Below, in pieces: positions 4,866 to 7,400 of a stretch of DNA of 7,400 nt. The translations under genes were made by a program, and so were the position numbers. How positions within the stretch are numbered: position 1 is the first letter of the stretch; every line of letters starts with the position of its first letter. Below the pieces are notes generated by a model. It did no database searches. It had not been told where the DNA came from and was given only the letters and a program-made list of their open reading frames with translations. The stretch is from Pseudolabrys sp. (lineage in GTDB: Bacteria > Pseudomonadota > Alphaproteobacteria > Rhizobiales > Xanthobacteraceae): NCBI GenBank assembly GCA_026125925.1, contig JAHCKF010000172.1, forward strand, positions 1-7,400, in the 5' to 3' direction.

Positions 4866-5540
4866 TCAATCGTTTTCCAGAATGGCGAGCGCTTCCTCGC
4901 CGCTGACCGGCGGCTCGTCGCGCAGCGCGAAGAAATCGGCTTCGCCCATCAGCGCGTCCTCGAGCAGGCGCTGATAACGCTTCTTCGGCACCTCGACGGC
5001 GCCGAAGGTGCGCAGGTGCTCAGTGACGTATTGCGTATCGCACAAGGTGTAGCCGCCGGCCTTGAGGCGCGCCATCAGGTGCACGAGTGCGATTTTGGAG
5101 GCGTCACGCACCCGGTGAAACATGCTCTCGCCGAAGAAGGCGCGGCCGAGGGAGACGCCATAAAGCCCGCCCACCAGCGCATCGCCGTCATAGACCTCGA
5201 CGGTGTGACAATGGCCGCGATCGAACAGTCCGCGATAGAGCTTGCGAATGCGCGTATTGATCCAGGTGCGGTCGCGGTCGGCGGCCGGCGCGGCACAGCC
5301 GTCGATGACACCGTCGAAATCGCGATCGACATGAACGGTGAGCGGCGTGCCGCGGACGGTGCGGGCGAGCCGGGCCGGGACGTGGAACCCGGTGAGCGGC
5401 AGGATTCCGCGGTGTTCCGGTTCGATCCAGTACAAGGCCGGATCGTCGGCGTTTTCGGCCATCGGAAAGATGCCGCAGGCATAGGCCTTGAGCAGCACGT
5501 CCGGGGTGATCTCGAAGTGGGTGTTGTCGCGGCCGGCCAT
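4866..5540 (-). CDS. aat: Leucyl/phenylalanyl-tRNA--protein transferase
   Basis: Transfers Leu or Phe from aminoacyl-tRNA to the N-terminus of proteins beginning with Arg or Lys, marking them for ClpS/ClpAP degradation (bacterial N-end rule); cytoplasmic. The 224-residue product has the usual length. Seen in order: [19 protein letters not shown] (11-29), [13 protein letters not shown] (37-49), [26 protein letters not shown], the conserved [20 protein letters not shown] core (about 122-141), [33 protein letters not shown]. The start at 5538-5540 has AAGG about 10 nt upstream. In related genomes aat lies beside DUF2155/NDUFA12 genes and often near accBC; here the upstream neighbour is a divergent regulator instead. 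The stop is separated by 1 nt from the DUF2155 stop, so either terminator must lie inside the opposing gene. Confidence 0.95.
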   Translation of the reverse strand: MAGRDNTHFEITPDVLLKAYACGIFPMAENADDPALYWIEPEHRGILPLTGFHVPARLARTVRGTPLTVHVDRDFDGVIDGCAAPAADRDRTWINTRIRKLYRGLFDRGHCHTVEVYDGDALVGGLYGVSLGRAFFGESMFHRVRDASKIALVHLMARLKAGGYTLCDTQYVTEHLRTFGAVEVPKKRYQRLLEDALMGEADFFALRDEPPVSGEEALAILEND

Positions 5541-5719
5541 CGCCGGTGACCTTACCGGCTCGCGCTGCGGCGCGCCATGTTCACGATCCGCTTACCATAA
5601 GTCATTCAACTTTTAGGCGTTTGAACGATTTCGCCGAGCGGACGTTGACCCTGCATCGCGCCGGTAATTGGAACTCAAGCCTCCGAATCGTCTCAAGGCA
5701 CAGCCCCACAGGATCCGAC
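5541..5719. other. Divergent promoter region between aat and a response regulator gene
   Basis: These 179 nt must hold the promoters of both flanking genes. I see TTGACC at 5645-5650 but no -10 at proper spacing. GGAAC at 5670-5674 suggests the EcfG general-stress -35, but CGTC follows after only 14 nt and not the expected 16-17, so I do not call it. No other structure is evident. Confidence 0.4.
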
Positions 5720-6100
5720 ATGCTGGACCGTCGACATTCGACCCATGTGCTGTTGGTGGAGGACGAAGCCCTGATCAGCATGATCGTGGCGGATGAGTTG
5801 CGCGATCGCGGGTTTGTGGTGGAGGAAGTTGCGACCGGCGACGACGCGCTGCGTCACCTGCAGAGCGGCGCACCGGTCGACATCATATTCACCGATATCA
5901 ATTTGCCGGGCACCATCGACGGCGCGGAACTGGCGAAGCGGGCGCGCGCCATGCGGCCCGAACTGCCGATCGTTTACGCCTCGGGCCGCTATGCCGAATT
6001 CGGAATGAAGGGCATGGTGGCGCGCTCACTGTTCGTGCCGAAGCCTTACAGCCCGGCCGAGGTCTGCACGCTGATCGAGCGCCTGTCGGCGCAAGCGTAA
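5720..6100 (+). CDS. Single-domain response regulator (CheY-like receiver)
   Basis: A 126-residue stand-alone receiver with no output domain, so it must act through protein contact or as a phosphate relay or sink. Seen: acidic pocket Glu14-Asp15-Glu16 (VLLVEDEALISM), phosphoacceptor Asp59 (IIFTDINLPG), the switch residue Ser88 in PIVYASGRY, where most receivers have Thr or Ser, and Lys108 in VPKPYSP. The KPY ending and ASG motif resemble alphaproteobacterial single-domain regulators, some of which act in the general stress response. The ATG at 5720 is chosen because AGGA lies 6 nt upstream and the receiver fold begins right after it; an in-frame ATG at 5546 would add 58 residues without fold features. 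It is convergent with the kinase gene (10-nt gap), its possible partner. Confidence 0.9.
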   Translation: MLDRRHSTHVLLVEDEALISMIVADELRDRGFVVEEVATGDDALRHLQSGAPVDIIFTDINLPGTIDGAELAKRARAMRPELPIVYASGRYAEFGMKGMVARSLFVPKPYSPAEVCTLIERLSAQA

Positions 6101-6110
6101 GGCGCTCGCT

Positions 6111-7220
6111 TCAAGCGGCGGGCTTGGCCGTTGCCGTTTTCAAGGCCGGCGCTCCGAACAGATCGAAGGCGACCGTGACGCGCGTGCCGTGCGGGCTGCT
6201 GTCATGCTCGATGCGGGCACGCAGCTTGTCGCCCATGGCATGAACGATGCGCTGACCGAGCCCGGTCGAGGTCGCCTTGGCGTGCGCGGCCGCGCCGAAG
6301 GAATTGCCGACACCGTCGTCCTCGACGCTCAGCATCGCGCGATTGTCGCCGTCGCGCTTGAGGATGACGCGGATAGCGCCTTTCTCGTCGGGGTAGGCGT
6401 ATTTCAAGGCGTTGGTGACGAGCTCGTTGACGATCATGCCGAGTGCGACGGCATGATCGGGAGCGGCCGCCATCGGCTCGGCCTGCAGCGTCAGTTGCGC
6501 GAGGCCACCGCCCTCGGCGTGGGTGGAGCGGCGCAGATCCTCGACCAGCGCCTCGAGATAAAGATCGACCGCGACCGACTGCACGTCGTCCGACGTGTAG
6601 AGCCGGCGATGGACCTGCGCGACCGCCATGACGCGGCCGGTGGCGTCGCTCAGCGCTTCCTTGACCTCGGCATTGGCGGCGGCATTCGATTGAATGGTGA
6701 GCAGCGAGGCGATGAGCTGCAGACTGTTGCCGACGCGGTGATTGACCTCGCGCATCAGCAGCGCGCGCTCGGCCGCCAGCGCCTCGAAACGGTCGCGCGC
6801 GGCGCGTACTTCTTCTTCGGCGGCCTCCTTGGCGCGCCGCATGCGCATGGCGGCGGCGGCGGCCTGGAACGACGCCTTGAGCAGATAGTTGAAGTCGCCC
6901 TGGACGTCCTTGACGACGTAATCGAAGGCGCCGGCCTTCAGCGCCGCAACCGCCATGCGCGAATCCTGCGCGCCGGTGACGACGATGACCGGCGGATGGT
7001 TGGGCATGGCGTTGATGCGTTCGGTCAGGTCCATGCCGCTAAGACCGGGCATGTAGAGATCGACCGCGACGATATCGACGTCGGGGTTGTCGCCGAGCAC
7101 TTTGAGGCCGGTCTCGCCGTCATTGGCGGTCAGAACCTCAATACCCTCGCGGCCAAGGCTGCGCTTCACCAGAGCGCATAGTCCGGCGTCATCGTCGATG
7201 TAGAGGACCTTGCGCGGCAT
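6111..7220 (-). CDS. Receiver-histidine kinase hybrid (REC-HisKA_2-HATPase_c)
   Basis: Soluble 369-residue signalling protein without membrane segments. An N-terminal receiver covers about 1-120, with Asp9-Asp10-Asp11, phosphoacceptor Asp54 (AVDLYMPGLSG), Thr82 (VIVVTGAQDS) and Lys104, followed by Asp and not the usual Pro. A helical, Ala/Glu/Arg-rich coiled-coil linker covers about 120-155. The HisKA_2 dimerisation domain has the phosphorylated His161 in LMREVNHRVGNSLQLIASLL. The ATPase domain has an N box IVNELVTNALKYAY (Asn270), a G1 box VEDDGVG (Asp302) and STGLGQRIV. The receiver in front of the kinase implies that phosphorylation by another kinase controls this one. It starts 10 nt after the stop of an upstream response regulator, so the two are probably one operon. 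Its own start lacks a clear ribosome binding site. Partner regulators are inferred, not shown. Confidence 0.93.
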   Translation of the reverse strand: MPRKVLYIDDDAGLCALVKRSLGREGIEVLTANDGETGLKVLGDNPDVDIVAVDLYMPGLSGMDLTERINAMPNHPPVIVVTGAQDSRMAVAALKAGAFDYVVKDVQGDFNYLLKASFQAAAAAMRMRRAKEAAEEEVRAARDRFEALAAERALLMREVNHRVGNSLQLIASLLTIQSNAAANAEVKEALSDATGRVMAVAQVHRRLYTSDDVQSVAVDLYLEALVEDLRRSTHAEGGGLAQLTLQAEPMAAAPDHAVALGMIVNELVTNALKYAYPDEKGAIRVILKRDGDNRAMLSVEDDGVGNSFGAAAHAKATSTGLGQRIVHAMGDKLRARIEHDSSPHGTRVTVAFDLFGAPALKTATAKPAA

Positions 7221-7222
7221 AT

Positions 7223-7235
7223 ACTGAGTATCAGT
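7223..7235 (-). repeat. Inverted repeat between response regulator and kinase genes
   Basis: ACTGA (7223-7227) and TCAGT (7231-7235) are perfect arms around GTA. The element includes the stop codon of the upstream gene (7231-7233) and occupies the place of the ribosome binding site for the kinase ATG at 7220. A ribosome terminating here would melt it, which fits translational coupling. The stem is short, so the role is speculative. Confidence 0.3.
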
Positions 7236-7400
7236 CAGGTGAGGGGACCTGGATAACGGAGAAGAACAGCCCGAGCTGACGGATCGCGTTGGCGAAGTTG
7301 TCGTAGTTCACCGGCTTGGTGATGTAGACGTTGCAGCCCAGATCGTAGCAGCGCTGGATTTCGACGGCGTCGTCGGTGGTCGTCAACACGACAACGGGCA
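7231..7400 (-). CDS. Response regulator receiver, C-terminal end only (partial)
   Basis: The frame is open from the right edge to TGA at 7231-7233 and gives the last 56 residues: VVVLTTTDDAVEIQRCYDLG, NVYITKPVNYDNFANAIRQL and FFSVIQVPSPD. This is the second half of a CheY/Rcp1-like receiver: the Thr of the TTT switch segment, Cys-Tyr-Asp-Leu-Gly of helix 4, and the conserved Lys-Pro pair in ITKPV. No output domain follows, so it is a single-domain regulator. The TGA lies 10 nt before the kinase start on the same strand, indicating an operon. Rcp1-like regulators usually pair with a sensor kinase gene just upstream, which would lie outside the window. Confidence 0.88.
   Translation of the reverse strand, partial: PVVVLTTTDDAVEIQRCYDLGCNVYITKPVNYDNFANAIRQLGLFFSVIQVPSPD

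Noticed and set aside
5670..5695. EcfG general-stress promoter before the response regulator
   Set aside because: GGAAC is present but the CGTC that could serve as -10 is only 14 nt away; the family needs 16-17 nt and CGTT.
5546..5719. N-terminal extension of the response regulator from an upstream ATG
   Set aside because: The extra 58 residues show no fold features, whereas the ATG at 5720 has AGGA at good spacing and fits the receiver boundary.
6189..7181. Long plus-strand open frame opposite the kinase gene
   Set aside because: Antisense shadow; the minus strand carries unmistakable receiver and kinase motifs.

Overview
The window looks like an ordinary, GC-rich chromosomal segment of an alphaproteobacterium of the order Hyphomicrobiales (Bradyrhizobium / Rhodopseudomonas / Xanthobacteraceae-like). 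The evidence is the class II ribonucleotide reductase, the mitochondrial-type complex I accessory protein NDUFA12 next to a DUF2155 protein and aat (a typical alphaproteobacterial neighbourhood), and a HisKA_2-type sensor kinase. No IS, phage gene, CRISPR array, tRNA or rRNA is visible.

Layout: (1) 1-733, minus: N-terminal 244 codons of nrdJ, the B12-dependent ribonucleotide reductase, running off the left edge. (2) 734-1725: almost 1 kb without a convincing protein gene. It holds two candidate nrdJ promoters, two degenerate NrdR-like boxes, four hairpin + T-tract structures (two per strand) and a candidate minus-strand small RNA of about 105 nt. (3) 1726-2139, plus: arr, a rifamycin ADP-ribosyltransferase. 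(4) 2143-3232, minus: an MscS-family channel whose first ~60 codons lie in a different frame from the remaining 301, so it carries an apparent single-base frameshift. (5) 3350-3760, plus: NDUFA12. (6) 3875-4864, plus: secreted DUF2155 protein. (7) 4866-5540, minus: aat. (8) 5720-6100, plus: single-domain response regulator. (9) 6111-7220, minus: REC-HisKA_2-HATPase kinase. (10) 7231-7400, minus: C-terminal end of an Rcp1/CheY-like response regulator that runs off the right edge and is probably co-transcribed with the kinase.

Functional themes are housekeeping (dNTP synthesis, respiratory complex I, N-end-rule protein tagging), one antibiotic-modifying enzyme, one osmotic-stress channel and a cluster of phospho-signalling proteins. 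Three convergent gene pairs have stop codons only 1-10 nt apart with no obvious terminator between them. No wholly new protein system is evident. The most unusual parts are the terminator-rich intergenic region and the frameshifted channel gene.
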